Assembly (NCBI GenBank): GCA_037954235.1
Contig: JBBMOA010000004.1
Coordinates: forward strand, 29,996,420-30,060,419
DNA from: Aulostomus chinensis
Lineage: Eukaryota > Chordata > Actinopteri > Syngnathiformes > Aulostomidae
Length of the DNA stretch: 64,000 nucleotides
Direction: 5' to 3'
Part shown: positions 33,131 to 43,914 of the stretch, piece after piece
How the letters are laid out: each line of letters opens with the position of its first letter
Position numbering within the stretch: position 1 is the first letter of the stretch
Translations under genes and position numbers: made by a program
The notes under the pieces: model-generated
The model's input: only the letters and a program-made list of their open reading frames with translations
Told to the model about the DNA's origin: nothing
Databases searched by the model: none

Positions 33131-33495
33131 TCACCATCAAGTTGGACCAGTTGAAGAACAACCAGACTTCTCCACGATCACATTTATCCTCACTGGTCCG
33201 TACTTGGGGACCTCTGTACTAAATGGAGAGTTGAGGAAATGGGCTTGTTATGGCCCTGCGGTCCCCAGACCTCCTGTACAGTCACCAAGCGCTGGCAGAC
33301 ACAATCGTAATGGAACCAATTATTTTAAAATGACAGTAACAAGTAAGAAATAAGGCATTACAGCTTTGAAGGAACTTGTCCAGCACTGGTTTGTGAGTGG
33401 GTGTTGTCCTGTATTGGCAGGAAAAACTCCTTGAAATGTCATGCAAGTTTTTTCTTCAAAAGAAATGTGTAAAACATTCATTAACATCCAGGCCC
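32240..33495. repeat. Inverted repeat, arms about 355 bp
   Basis: The arms 32240-32595 and 33136-33495 are reverse complements with about 540 bp between them. A third copy of the arm is at 48100-48430. Confidence 0.8.
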
Positions 33496-33978
33496 AAAGA
33501 CAAGAGAGGGCAACGCTCCAGGAGTCTTTGATCTCTGAATTCTGAGCATTGATCTCCTGCTTCAGTCTTTGATCTCTGACTGATCCGAAACTAATCAAAG
33601 GATCACATCAGCATATTGGTCCAGTCTACAGATGGTGATTTTACCAAGTGCACTGCAGCAGTCCTTGTTGCTGTCTGCTGTTGTGTCACAGCAAAGTAAG
33701 GAAACAGCCTGACGGTCCTCAGGAGGAAATTCAACAACCTCCAAAGATGGAGGTGAATCTAGACCTGCTCGTGTTTACTGTCCTTGATGAACTTGACAAA
33801 CACACCACATGTCACACACTCTACAGTTTCAATATGTTGAGAACATGAAACGTGTGGCCCCAGTGACCCTGCATGAAATTTTTGTCCAATTCAAATATTG
33901 ATTCATGACCCAGAACCACTCAAAACCCCTGAAAAATAAAGGTTTGGGTGCATTAAAGACATAAATAATAACATCATC
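33496..33978. repeat. Block J copy 1
   Basis: The stretch 33430-33790 matches 48420-48800, and 33800-33990 matches 49825-49871 plus 50877-51020. It provides the empty site for the solo LTR at 49872-50876. Confidence 0.85.
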
Positions 33979-33989
33979 ATGTTTCAAGG

Positions 33990-34363
33990 GGGCTGCAGGG
34001 TGGTGCAGTGGTTAGCACTGTGGCCTCACAGCAAGAAAGTTCTGGGTTCAAGTACCGGCTCGGGCGCAGTATCTTCTTGTGTAGAGTCTGCAAGTTCTCC
34101 CCGTGCCTGTGTGGGTTCTCTCTGGTACTCCGGTTTCCTCCCACAGTCTAAAGACATGCAATTTGGGGAAAAGGCTGATTGGATTCTCTAAATTGACTGT
34201 AGGTATGAATGTGAGTGTGAATGGTTGTTTGTCCCTGTATGTTGGCCCTGTGATGGACTGGTGACCTGTCCAGGGTGAACGCTGCCTTTTGCCCGTAGAC
34301 ACTGGGATAGGCTCCAGCTCCCCCCGAGACCCTGAACAGGAATAAGTGGAAGAAGATGAATGA
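33990..34363 (+). mobile_element. tRNA-headed SINE-like element with target duplication
   Basis: About 374 bp with A-box-like TGGTGCAGTGG, B-box-like GGTTCAAGTACC, a conserved core (TTCTCCCCGTGCCTGTGTGGG) and GCTGGGATAGGCTCCAGC before a GATGAATG-type tail. It is flanked by ATGTTTCAAGG at 33979-33989 and 34364-34374. The target duplication and tRNA-like head argue for retroposition by a LINE. Confidence 0.8.
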
Positions 34364-34429
34364 ATGTTTCAAGGTTTTCTTCCCTCAAATCTGAAGGTCA
34401 AGCTGCATTATTTGCAGTGCTCATTAGCA

Positions 34430-34502
34430 GGGGAGTTAGCTCCAATGGTAGAGTGCTAGCTTAGCATGTGAGAGGTAGAGGGATCCATGCCCTCATTCTC
34501 CA
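34430..34502 (+). tRNA. tRNA-Ala (anticodon AGC)
   Basis: A 73-nt tRNA with acceptor GGGGAGT/ATTCTCC, anticodon loop TTAGCAT and D-arm AGCTCCAATGGTAGAGT. The T-arm reads GGATCCATGCC where this Ala family has GGATCGATGCC. It may be functional or slightly decayed. The 5' flank forms an inverted repeat with 34609-34660. Confidence 0.75.
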
Positions 34503-34603
34503 GAATACTTCAGCTTGTTCTGTTGATCAGAGGAGCTGCTGTGTGATGAATGCTGATGTTTGTCCACTGCTGTGATAAAGTGTCACCCTGTTACTGATAC
34601 TGA

Positions 34604-34622
34604 CCATTTCAGCTTATTCCCC
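34604..34622 (-). pseudogene. tRNA-Ala 5' fragment, opposite strand
   Basis: The minus strand reads GGGGAATAAGCTGAAATGG, the start of a tRNA-Ala, continuing outward into the same flank as the intact gene at 34430. Only the first 19 nt remain. Confidence 0.6.
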
Positions 34623-34887
34623 TGCTAATGAGCACAGCCGATAATGCAGCTTGACCTTCATGCATGGTTGGATGAGCGTCACCAGGTGAAGCTTCTCTGG
34701 TTGACCAACATGTGGAATCTCTTTCAATACTCCAGTGGTGGTTTAAGTGATGAAAATATGGGTTAGTCACTGGAAGTGTGTGTGTGTGTGTGTTTAAAAA
34801 GGCAAAAAAAACTTTTTTCAGCAATAGAACTTTAATACAAACACAAAATGAAAAGCAGAAAAGGCCAGAATCCAAAATATGGATTTA

Positions 34888-34947
34888 CAGAGGAAGCGTG
34901 CTGGGCCCAGAACCCAGAGGTTGATGGATCAAAACCATCCTCTACTG
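34888..34947 (+). pseudogene. Initiator tRNA-Met-like fragment, anticodon CAG
   Basis: The last 60 nt of the same CAG-anticodon gene as at 29520. The 5' acceptor and part of the D-arm were replaced by block B sequence (AAAATATGGATTTACAG). The 3' flank matches that of 29591. Confidence 0.7.
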
Positions 34948-35117
34948 AAAGAAGGGAATAAAATAAACTTGGTTGTTTTGAAATGTGAATCTGTTAAAGA
35001 GGGGTGGAAATGGTGAGGTAGTCATTGTCCCTTTTGTTTTATTACAGAGACCTCATTGTTACTTAAATAATTTTAATTCTTTACTTGAAGATTCACGCTT
35101 TTTCGCTCAAAATGTAT

Positions 35118-35751
35118 AAAACTTCTTGCATGTTGGTGCCCCATCACACACAACAGGTGCACTTGTACTCTTTTCACCTCTGACCCACAAACATTCATAG
35201 TCTTCCAGTGAACGTCCAATTATCTTCTGAAATCAGTGATGAATCTTTACCTGCTGAGACTCATTATCTCTGACTGTGACTAGCATGTGCTAGCAGAATA
35301 CAGCAGTCCTTCTTCATTATCTGTCTTTGTCTCTGACCAGCTCTCCTGCTCTCTTTCCTCCTACCAGTCAAAGCAGACATCTTCGCCTACTGATCTTGGA
35401 TCTGCTGCCTGTTCCTGCCTGGTAAAAGAAGGAACCAGCACCTGGTTCTACAGGCTGAATTAACTCCAGGACGTTGGCCAGCCGTGTCAGTTGAAACCTT
35501 ATTTGTCCAAGTAGAGAAAAAATAAGTCTGATTGTTAATGAAAGATGTCATCATGGCTTTGAAACTGTGGTTGGCGACAAACCAACATGAGCACATTCAT
35601 GGAAGAATAGCAATAAAAACAGGAAGTGTTAGTTAGCAAGTACTCACCAGTCTTTCACTATCATACTTGATTCTAGTGGAACAAAATGGCTGCTGCTGAC
35701 TGTGCTGCCTGGTGGTGGATCACTCTTCACCATCCTCACAGGCCTTGATGG
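35118..35751. other. Block H fragment and unassigned sequence
   Basis: The stretch 35118-35260 matches block H. The remainder, to 35751, shows no gene or RNA. Confidence 0.45.
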
Positions 35752-36625
35752 AACCAAAAAGGCGACTTCCTGGAGAAGATCTTCCAGGGGGTCCAGGTTA
35801 AAGCGGTGCCCCAGCTGGCACCAGGCGCTGACCCAGGTCCTGCATGTGAGATACTGTCAGTTCTGTTCTGCCCTGCTCACAACCACAGGCTGGTGTTGAG
35901 GCCTGCAGCAACCAGGGCCCCAGTCACCAAGTGTATAAAGGCTGGTCATTGTGGCAGTGGGAGGAGTCAAAATGAAGACAGACCAATGTGAGCAGGACGT
36001 GACTGCAAAAGAAAGAAGAACTTGACCATGTTTCCTACAGTACCCAGGAGGCTTGGTAGTTGTTGAAGGAAGCTCCAAAAGCAAAGAGCAGACAGCAGGA
36101 TATAAAAAGAAAAGATCCAGACACTAAAACTACAAGTAGAAACAAGATGAAATACTAAAAGCTTTGGAAAGATACTACAAGGTTGTATACACATTATTAT
36201 ATACACTACTATTCTCATTGACTCCTAAAGAGGGAAAGGAAAAATTAGAATGTGGATCAGATCAGCTGATTTCAGTGTTAAGTCCATCCCTCCATCCTCT
36301 TTCTATTCTTATCCTTTAAGGGTCACGGGGGGGGGGGGGGGGGGCATCAGTCTCATGCAACCTAAACTAAAACTTCAGTCAGATCAAATTCAGATTAAAG
36401 CAAGAGTTTCCAGATCAAAGTCAGAATTCCTGATGATGTCATCAGGGCTTTGACAGTACCAAGAATTCTGTCTTTGATCTCAGGAGGACATGAAAGAAAC
36501 ACAATTGAGGAAAGTATAAGAGAGCACATTCAGCTTCATTAGAAACACTTGAACTGTTGAACAGTCGAATTTGTTTGAAACAGTTTACAACACTGAGTGA
36601 CAGGATTGAAGATGGAAGATTTTTC
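35752..36625. repeat. Block I copy 2 with G-tract
   Basis: The block matches 29755-30660. Relative to copy 1 it has a short insertion near 36189 (CACATTATTATATACACTAC) and lost most of the SINE-like fragment next to the G run at 36327-36344. Confidence 0.8.
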
Positions 36626-37211
36626 TACTTAACATTTAATTCTAACTTAAAACTGGGGATGAACATTCTCAGTAGTTCATATACTAATATACAGAGTAAG
36701 TCATGTCATTCCCTTTTGGAAAAAAAAACAAGAAAAAAAACGTGAAGCTCCTCCCCCCAGCTCCAGATGGTACAGACAGATATGAGAGTGACAAGGAAGC
36801 AAAGAAGTGTTGTGCTCCTCTCCAGTGCTCTTGTGTTGTTGTGTTGTGTTCTTCTCAGCTCCATCATGAAGACGTGCTGGCAGTGGGCGCTGGTGGAAGT
36901 TTGCAGCTCTCACTGGAAAGTCCTGAGGCTCCTCCCATTCTGAAGCAGGCAGTTGCTCCTAGCCAGCCGACACTTTCCCTCTCTTGTGTAGGAGTGAAGA
37001 ACAAAATCAAAATAAAGAATCATCACTCTTTCATTGGGGGACATTTTTTCTCATTCTAAAAATTCAACAGCTTCTATCATTTCTTTTACAGAATATGTCA
37101 GTGATATACTAGGATTTTCTGTTGTGCTGTCAAATTAACTTTTATCGATGCTTCACACTTCAGGTGTGAAAGTTTTTCAGTGGGAAAGACATGAGAATGA
37201 GGACGAGGCTG
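36626..37211. other. Intergenic, no gene seen
   Basis: A 118-codon plus-strand frame at 36703-37059 has no recognisable motif. The stretch 37020-37130 resembles 38258-38370. Confidence 0.45.
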
Positions 37212-37385
37212 ATTGATACTCTAAACTGACTCTAGGTGTGACTGTGAGTGTGAATGGTTGTCTGTCTTTATGTGTTGGCCCTGCAATGGACTGGCGACCC
37301 CTCCAGGGTGAACCCACTTCACGCTGAAAGCTGGGGAGAGAGGTCCCCCCACCCCACAACCCTTAACAGGATAAGTGGAAGAAAA
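37212..37385 (+). repeat. SINE-like repeat, 3' half
   Basis: The 3' half of the family (GGCTGATTGATACTC... to CAACCCTTAACAGGATAAG). It runs straight into a GGAT microsatellite, the expanded form of its tail. Confidence 0.75.
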
Positions 37386-37540
37386 TGGATGGATGGATGA
37401 ATGAATGAATGAATGGATGGATGGATGAATGGATGGATGAATGGATGGATGGATGGATGGATGAATGAATGAATGAATGAATGGATGGATGGATGGATGG
37501 ATGGATGGATGAATGGATGGATGGATGGATGGATGGATGG
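37386..37540. repeat. (GGAT/GAAT)n microsatellite
   Basis: About 155 bp of ATGG/ATGA tetranucleotides, alternating blocks of GGAT and GAAT. It directly follows the SINE-like 3' end. Confidence 0.95.
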
Positions 37541-38739
37541 GCTACAGTTCAGTCACTGTGTCTCTTGTTCCCACAGTGATTTGATGCATCCTACCAACAC
37601 AGCAGGACTCACCAGGAGACAATGGATTGTCAGTCATTTTTCACTGACAGCGCTGGAGCCGGAGCCCACAAGGTCACAACTGGCATTGGTGGACTCCAGG
37701 ATATGTTTGGACCTACAGAAATGCACAACCTGTTAATGACAACACTTTCATATATTTAGCCCTGCTCACAGATCTCTGATACAATTTTCAAGTCATACAA
37801 CAGGTTCAATGTTGACCCTTCGACCACCGTTACACTGAAGCAGAGTTCAATGGCAGTGTTGCATATGTTGGGAGGAGCCTGTGGCTCTCGGTTCAGAGGA
37901 TGATTTGAAGAATTTGTTGTTGCTGAACTGTTTATGCTTCAATTTCTGGACGTTCACTGGTGGAATGTTTGTGGGTCAGAGGTGAAAAGAGTACAACTGC
38001 ACCTTTTTTGTGTGATGGGGCACCAACATGCAAGAAGTTGTCAAACATTTCCAGCAAAACAGCATGAAAATTCAAGTAAAGAATTAAAATTATTTAATTC
38101 AGCGTTTAACTACCAGGCCTCTGGAATAAAACACAAGGAACAACTGACTACCTCACCATTGACTTCACACTGATAACCAGGAGGTAACGTGGTAGTCAGA
38201 GCAGCGATGCTCAGGTCTGTGGACTGAACAATGTCCTCTCATTCACACACACACCACTCTTTCATTGGGGCTCCTTTCTCCTTGTTCTGACACAGAAATT
38301 CAACAGCTTCTATCATTTAGTTTACAGGAAATGTTGATGACACTCTGGGATTTTTTGTTCTCCTGCTGTCACTGTCAAGTGCCAGCTTAACGTGAGAGGT
38401 AGCAGGATCCTTGCATGTGTTCATGTTTACAGCAGACAAGGAGGAAAGAGGGAACCCAAGAAAACAAGTCAGCGTGAAAGAGAAGCAGATTTTAAAACTC
38501 CTCATCATTTCCACCTCCAGGAGTGAAGCCCCCCGGGACCCAAGAGGCTCCAGCTGGCAGAGTTCTCACTCATTTCTCCACCACCTCACTAACCTGAGCT
38601 GTAGCATCTGAGAACAAATCAGTGACCCCCTTCATTCCAGAGCCGACTCCACAAACTCTGAGCCCCACTTTACCCACAGCCAGCCGGCCTCCTCAACACT
38701 GCATGACACACGACGACTAAATTGAAGACTGAGGAGTCT
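37541..38739. other. Intergenic with inverted block H
   Basis: The stretch 37890-38045 is the reverse complement of block H. The stretch 38258-38370 resembles 37020-37130. No gene was recognised elsewhere. Confidence 0.5.
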
Positions 38740-38934
38740 CATCAAGAGATCTGTCACGTGCGTCTGCTGTGGAGGGTCAATCTGTCCGTCCACATTCAGA
38801 TCAGTGATGCAGCGACTCTGCTATGATCAAACTACTCAGGATGAAACAGACCAATGTTGACATCAAGTAGCAACTCAGCAGCTGATCAACAGAGTCCTAA
38901 GCACCAGTAGAGCCTGTTCATTGTCCCTGGGTGA
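38740..38934. repeat. Block M copy ending in a tRNA-Asn 3' fragment
   Basis: The block matches 46640-46845. The match stops 14 nt into the tRNA-Asn gene (minus-strand 3' end ACCCAGGGAC), where a junction to unrelated TTTGATCTC repeats occurs. Confidence 0.8.
38921..38934 (-). pseudogene. tRNA-Asn 3'-end fragment
   Basis: Only the 3' acceptor strand and part of the T-stem remain. With the fragment at 2286-2313, this means two of three copies of this gene broke inside the tRNA. Confidence 0.65.
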
Positions 38935-38994
38935 TCTTAGAATTCTTTCTTTGATCTCACCTTGATTTCTCAATGATTTTTTTGTACACACAAA

Positions 38995-39595
38995 TTAGGA
39001 GTTGATGGGAGTTGTTGCAGATACCAGTGTCCAAAGTCCAGCTTGAACCCAGTTTGTGCCACTTATTTGTCAAGCTAGCAGAGATTCTTTTCACTGCCAA
39101 GCTAAAGTGACTTCTGTCAACAAAGGTAAACACACAAAAGGATATTTCTACTGTCAGTTCAAGATTTTTATCAAACTCCTTTTTCATAGCTTCAACCTTC
39201 CTCTTGTGTTAGCTTTCTGTTCCCATCTCTGATGTTAACAGGTCAGTTTTGACCCACGTCTTCAATCAGCTGTAAAATAAACTAAAAACTATTTTCTATC
39301 ATCCAAGTTGTTTCCCATCTCTTGGTTTCCTTGTTAGGCTTCCTTATCATGGAAATATTGATTGGAATATTTTGTTGTGGGCCTCTGGACCTTTTTTTAG
39401 TCAGTAAACCCTCGATTTCAGTTTAAAAAATGATCAAATGAACCTCAAGAAAATAATAGAAATAAACAAAAGGTTTTTGTGTTTCCTGACCATTACTGAG
39501 GGGTGTTAGAACACATCTCTGACATGGATTGGTTTTATTTATTGTTTCATTTTAATATTATTAACTATTGTAACATCCATGGTGTTATGGGTCAG
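38995..39595. repeat. Block F copy 2
   Basis: The block matches 25590-25671 joined to 26590-27095, i.e. without the insertion found there. The final GTCAG (39591-39595) is the target site of the LTR that follows. Confidence 0.85.
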
Positions 39596-40612
39596 TGTGA
39601 CAGTCTAGACCCCACTGTCACTGTTTGTCCCTGGCCCACCTCAATGAGTGCACAGTTGTTTGGTGGGATAGCATGGACAAACCCGGAGACGGCCAGCAAC
39701 GTTGAAGGACATTTGTTCGGCAAAGCCATGCATCAAACAGGTTACGGCCTTCTCCCTCACCAGGGCTCTGAACTAGATCCTAAAAGAGTCAGGGTGGGGC
39801 TGGAGCCTTTAAGTAGGCGTCGAAGGCTACGCCCAAATTGGGGCGAACCATTCCCTGTCCGGAGACAGGGGAACTCGAACAGTACATGGACATGTGAATG
39901 GGTTTGGTCAATGAAGGACACTGGACATTTGTTTATTGCAAAGTAGCAGATATATATGGTCATTGAAGGACATGGTGTTTCTTTGCTGTATGTTAAGGTA
40001 CACAGAACAATTTGGGAAAACAATACAACTCCCCTTAACTGGTCTTTGGTCTGTCTGGTGGGAGGGGCCATGAGAGTATATAAGGGGTGAGAGTGGGCTT
40101 ACAAGGCAGTCTGCTGTTAACTCTGCTAGGTTAGGGACCTCATTGCTGAGGTCCAGAGGTGAATATTGTTTCTCAAAAGTTCTATTGTTTCCAAGTTATG
40201 ATGTTCTTTCTATTGATTAAGCTAAGAGTAAACCATGGTTGATATGTGCATTGACTTGTTGAAAGTATTGTGACTGCTAAAACATAGAATATGCATATTT
40301 GATTTATTCTTGTTGAAAGTATACTGCTAAAACATAGAATGTACGCGTTTGATCAACGTTAAATATTTTGATTTGCATTTTGCTAAATTACTTTGTATCT
40401 GAGTTATGCTTTTGTTTTGAGCTCGTTGTTTAGTTTTGATGATTTTTATTACAGACCTCTGGTCCCTTCTGTATATAGCTGCTTTATTATATTTGTGTAT
40501 CACAACTGGGGAAATAAATATTGTTACAACTTATGCAACTCTGTCGTGTTTTGCCATCAATGGTTTAATGTCTGGGTCTCACACTACCCATACCCGTGTC
40601 CGGGGTGTGACA
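39596..40612 (+). mobile_element. Solo LTR, 1017 bp
   Basis: The LTR begins TGTGACAG and ends GGTGTGACA. It is flanked by GTCAG at 39591-39595 and 40613-40617. The paralogues at 27089 and 45789 are continuous through GGGTCAGTTTCGACC, which shows the empty site. It carries a TATA box (40077-40083) and AATAAA (40513-40518). No internal coding region remains, so the element recombined to a single LTR. A 5-bp duplication fits Gypsy or retroviral integrases. Confidence 0.9.
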
Positions 40613-40830
40613 GTCAGTTTCCACCCTCATATATTTACTTCAAGAAAAAGACAAATATTTTTTCTCAGCAGCAGAACGTTAATACAAACACAACATGAAA
40701 AGCAGAACAAGCCAGAACCCAAAATATGGATTTGCAAGGTCAAACAAACAACCTGTCAAGCAAATCAAACCAACTACTGGTTCAAAACCAGTAAAAAACA
40801 AACTGAGGAAAAGTCTCTTGGTGCAAAAAC
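40613..40830. repeat. Block F/B continuation after the solo LTR
   Basis: This continues 39595 as in 27095-27305. It diverges from the other copies near 40818. Confidence 0.75.
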
Positions 40831-41859
40831 GTGTGCGTTTGCAGTTGAACCACAATCCGTTTGTCCTGCTGTCCTGACTGCTTGGGCAGACCTGACTCCT
40901 ACTTTCTTCTGGAATCTGGTGGGTTGTGGCTGTTCTGGTTGGTGTTGAGGCAGGGCTGCTGAGGAGGATGCTGGCGTGGATGCTCTCTGTGTTGCTGATG
41001 GCATGGATGGAGTGCTGGGTGAGCTCTGCAGCTGTCTGAGCAAGGCTGCAGCGTCTGGGTCTCGGGGCATCCGTTCCCTTCCCTCGATGTGTGGCTTGAC
41101 CAGGGAATTTCCAGCTCCTCCAGAAACATTCTCCACTTGCTTTTCTTGGTTCCACTCTTGGTGGATGTGGGTCCACAACACCAATGTTTCTATGCAGACA
41201 CATTAAGGATGCTGCAAAACACAAGAATCCACCCCAAGACTTTCTCTTTAACCGTGTTGAGGTCTTCATGACTGTGGTGATGCAGGTTGTCTTTCTTATT
41301 TTCGTCTTACAAATATTTATAAATGTTATGTTTAGAAAATCAGACAGCACAAAAACCGAAAATGGCGCCATATCATTTACATTTTCTGTCATACATCTGA
41401 ATGTGTAGACTCTTTTTGTCCTGTCCTGACTGGCAATCAAAGTAGGCTCCAGTGGTGAATGCTGTCAACAATGTTCCCCAAAGCCACCATCCAGCATTAT
41501 ACAAAGTATGATCAGAGATCCCATTGCAAAGTAAAGTCTTCACATACTCATACATTTAAACACCCATCTAAATAAATTCTGCTTCCATGCACCAAGTACA
41601 CAATGCATATTCATACCCAAATATCCACATATGTACAGTACAGAGAACAAACAAGAACAAGTACAGAGTGAATCCTGGAGAGAAAAGGTGAGGTGCATCA
41701 GAAACAAGAGCAGATGTTTGAAAATGCTTGATGATTTGAAGATGAGAAAGGAAGTGAGAGACCGAAGTGAGGAGGAAAGGTTGTTCCAATCTGATGGAGC
41801 TTTAAATACAACCAGACAAAGCAGAAGGCCGTCCCCACTGATCCTGGATCTGCTCGACA
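40831..41859. other. Unassigned region with a long minus-strand frame
   Basis: Frames on the minus strand (40679-41440, 253 codons; 40774-41184, 136 codons) cover a GC-richer stretch at 40900-41170. I recognise no domain, there is no repeat partner in the window, and the codons show no clear bias to one frame. It may be a diverged exon of a host gene or element, or chance. Confidence 0.35.
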
Positions 41860-42045
41860 TTCCTGTCTGTTAAAAGGAAGGTTTTCATCACCGCTGTTGC
41901 AGGATGTGCTTGCTGATGGAGAATTGTTGGGTGTAGATTCATTGAAGGAGTTTGGTGCTGGACCTGCTCTACTAGTAAAGAGTCATGAGAGAACTTTTGT
42001 TGTGATTTGGTTCCATACAAATAAAAATGACTTGACTTGATTTGG
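41860..42045 (+). repeat. Interspersed N-repeat, plus copy
   Basis: The repeat matches 30820-30985 (GGATGTGCTTGCTGATGGAG... GTTGTGATTTGG...ATAAA). Confidence 0.65.
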
Positions 42046-42196
42046 TGCCTCATCAGGAGAAAATTTGGGCACAAAAGTTGGACAAGAGTGTTTGTGGAGG
42101 GGTGTTTTGTTTTTTTTTTTGCAGTGTTGTAAGTCACTGTCACTGCAGCTGAATGATTGAACTTTCTCCAAATATCCTCAAGATGGTTTCCAAATG

Positions 42197-42577
42197 GGGC
42201 TGCACGGTGGTGCAGTGGTCAGCACTGTGGCCTCACAGCAAGAAGGTTCCGGGTTCGAGTCCCGGCTCGGGCGCGGGATCTTTCTGTGTGGAGTTTGCAT
42301 GTCCTCCCCGTGCCTGCGTGGGTTCTCTCCGGGTACCCCGCTTTCCTCCCACAGTCCAAAGACATGCAATTTGGGGACTAGGCTGATTGGACACTCTAAA
42401 TTGACCGTAGGTATGAATGTGAGTGTGAATGGTTGTTCGACTCTGTACGCAGTCCCTGCGATGGACTGGCGACCTGTCCAGGGTGAACCCCGCCTCTCGC
42501 CCGTAGATGCTGGGATAGGCTCCAGCCCCTCCGCGACCCTTACTAGAAAGGAATAAGCAGAAGACAATGATGGATGG
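42197..42577 (+). mobile_element. tRNA-headed SINE-like element, best copy
   Basis: A 381-bp element with an A box at 42208-42218 (TGGTGCAGTGG), a consensus B box at 42252-42262 (GGTTCGAGTCC), a conserved body and a GATGGATG tail. It is flanked by ATGGTTTCCAAATG at 42183-42196 and 42578-42591. The anticodon-equivalent region does not form a tRNA, so only the promoter half is tRNA-like. The clean boxes make this the best candidate for a recently active copy. Confidence 0.85.
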
Positions 42578-42591
42578 ATGGTTTCCAAATG

Positions 42592-43189
42592 ATAAAATTG
42601 ACTTGAGGAAAATATGAATGTGCGATGACCAGTTTCTTTGCTGATTCTAGGCAGACATAGAAACAAATGATCTCTACACTCTAGGTTGCATTGTGAGCAT
42701 TGTGAAAGGAATTGAAAGTTGTTTCAAGTATGAAGGGAAAATCAAGTAGACACATTTGAAAATTAATACTGACCAATGGAGTTGCCTTTGGGACTCCTAC
42801 ATTAAATAATGATGGGTTCAATCCAAACACCTGAGCACAAATCTACAAAGACTATTATATCAGACATTGAGAGGACAAAGATTGATGTCTGAATGTGTTA
42901 GGACCGGCTCAGAGGTGCAGCAAAACCTGGTAGCAGCAAACCAGCATTTATTAAAGTAAATAATCAACCATGTGAGGTGTGGAAGTCAGTGTCAGCAGTG
43001 GAGGTGAGTGTGTGATGTGATGTCAGTGTGTGCTGCATGTTGTTGGTGGAAAACAAGGAAAAACAAAAGGACAACAACAGCACGCCGGCTGAGCGCAGAA
43101 GGGAGACAAATGTCTGGGAAGGCGGGGTTAAACAGGCCTAACTGGGAACACTGGCCCGGTGCTCCCAGTCAGCCTGATGACCAGGCTGC
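42592..43189. other. Intergenic, no gene seen
   Basis: A 104-codon plus frame at 43008-43322 overlaps the inverted repeat that follows and has no recognisable motif. Confidence 0.45.
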
Positions 43190-43849
43190 TCCAGACCTGC
43201 AAAGACACAAACACACCCACCAACAGGACCCTGCACACACAACGCTGCATAGGACCCAGGCCTGGGGCCGTCACCAGTGTTCCCATAGAAACCACCAGCG
43301 TAGTCCAGTATTGGGAACATGAACTGTGTTATAATACTTTTCCAGACTTCTTGTGGAAAAAGTCAACAGAGCGACAAAAGTCATTTTAGCCCACCAGATA
43401 TTTGCTTGGACACTGAGTTCATGTGAAATTTAAATGACAGCTGAGAATCACGCCAGAGGCCTGGATATTCAAAGTCTTCAACTTTTGCTTTTGTTGTTCC
43501 ATCAAGAAAGCCAATGAGCCAGTTAGTTGTCAACCAAGAATCAGGTCAAACGGAAAACAACATACGATATGAGGTTTTTCTTGTTTCTTGATGGGCAGCC
43601 AAAAATATTTTCAGCATTGGATCATTAAAGTCTGTTTCATTTCTGATGTCGTGTTCAAAAATAATTGCTCACCTCAGAGGATTCTAAAAAGTCAGACTTT
43701 CTCAGTGATATTCTCTTCTCAGGCTTTCAAATCTTTTAAATTTCCATTTTCCACAAGTGAGTAGAAAGTTGTTACTCTCTTTGAATCCAGGATTTAAATC
43801 TGTGGTTCATTTCATGAGGCTTGAACCCAGGATTAAAAGCACATCATTA
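43190..43849. repeat. Inverted copy of 1-658
   Basis: See 1-658. Its right boundary lies beyond the left edge of the window in the partner, so the full duplication may be longer. Confidence 0.85.
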
Positions 43850-43914
43850 AATGACTTGTAGTGATATTCTCCTGTTAACATTCCAAATTATTCATTGAGA
43901 TTTGGACATTACGG

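Noticed and set aside
33990..34100. Possible tRNA gene at the head of the SINE-like element
   Set aside because: A and B boxes are present, but acceptor and anticodon stems do not pair.
37386..37540. CRISPR-like or satellite array
   Set aside because: It is a simple tetranucleotide microsatellite without spacers.
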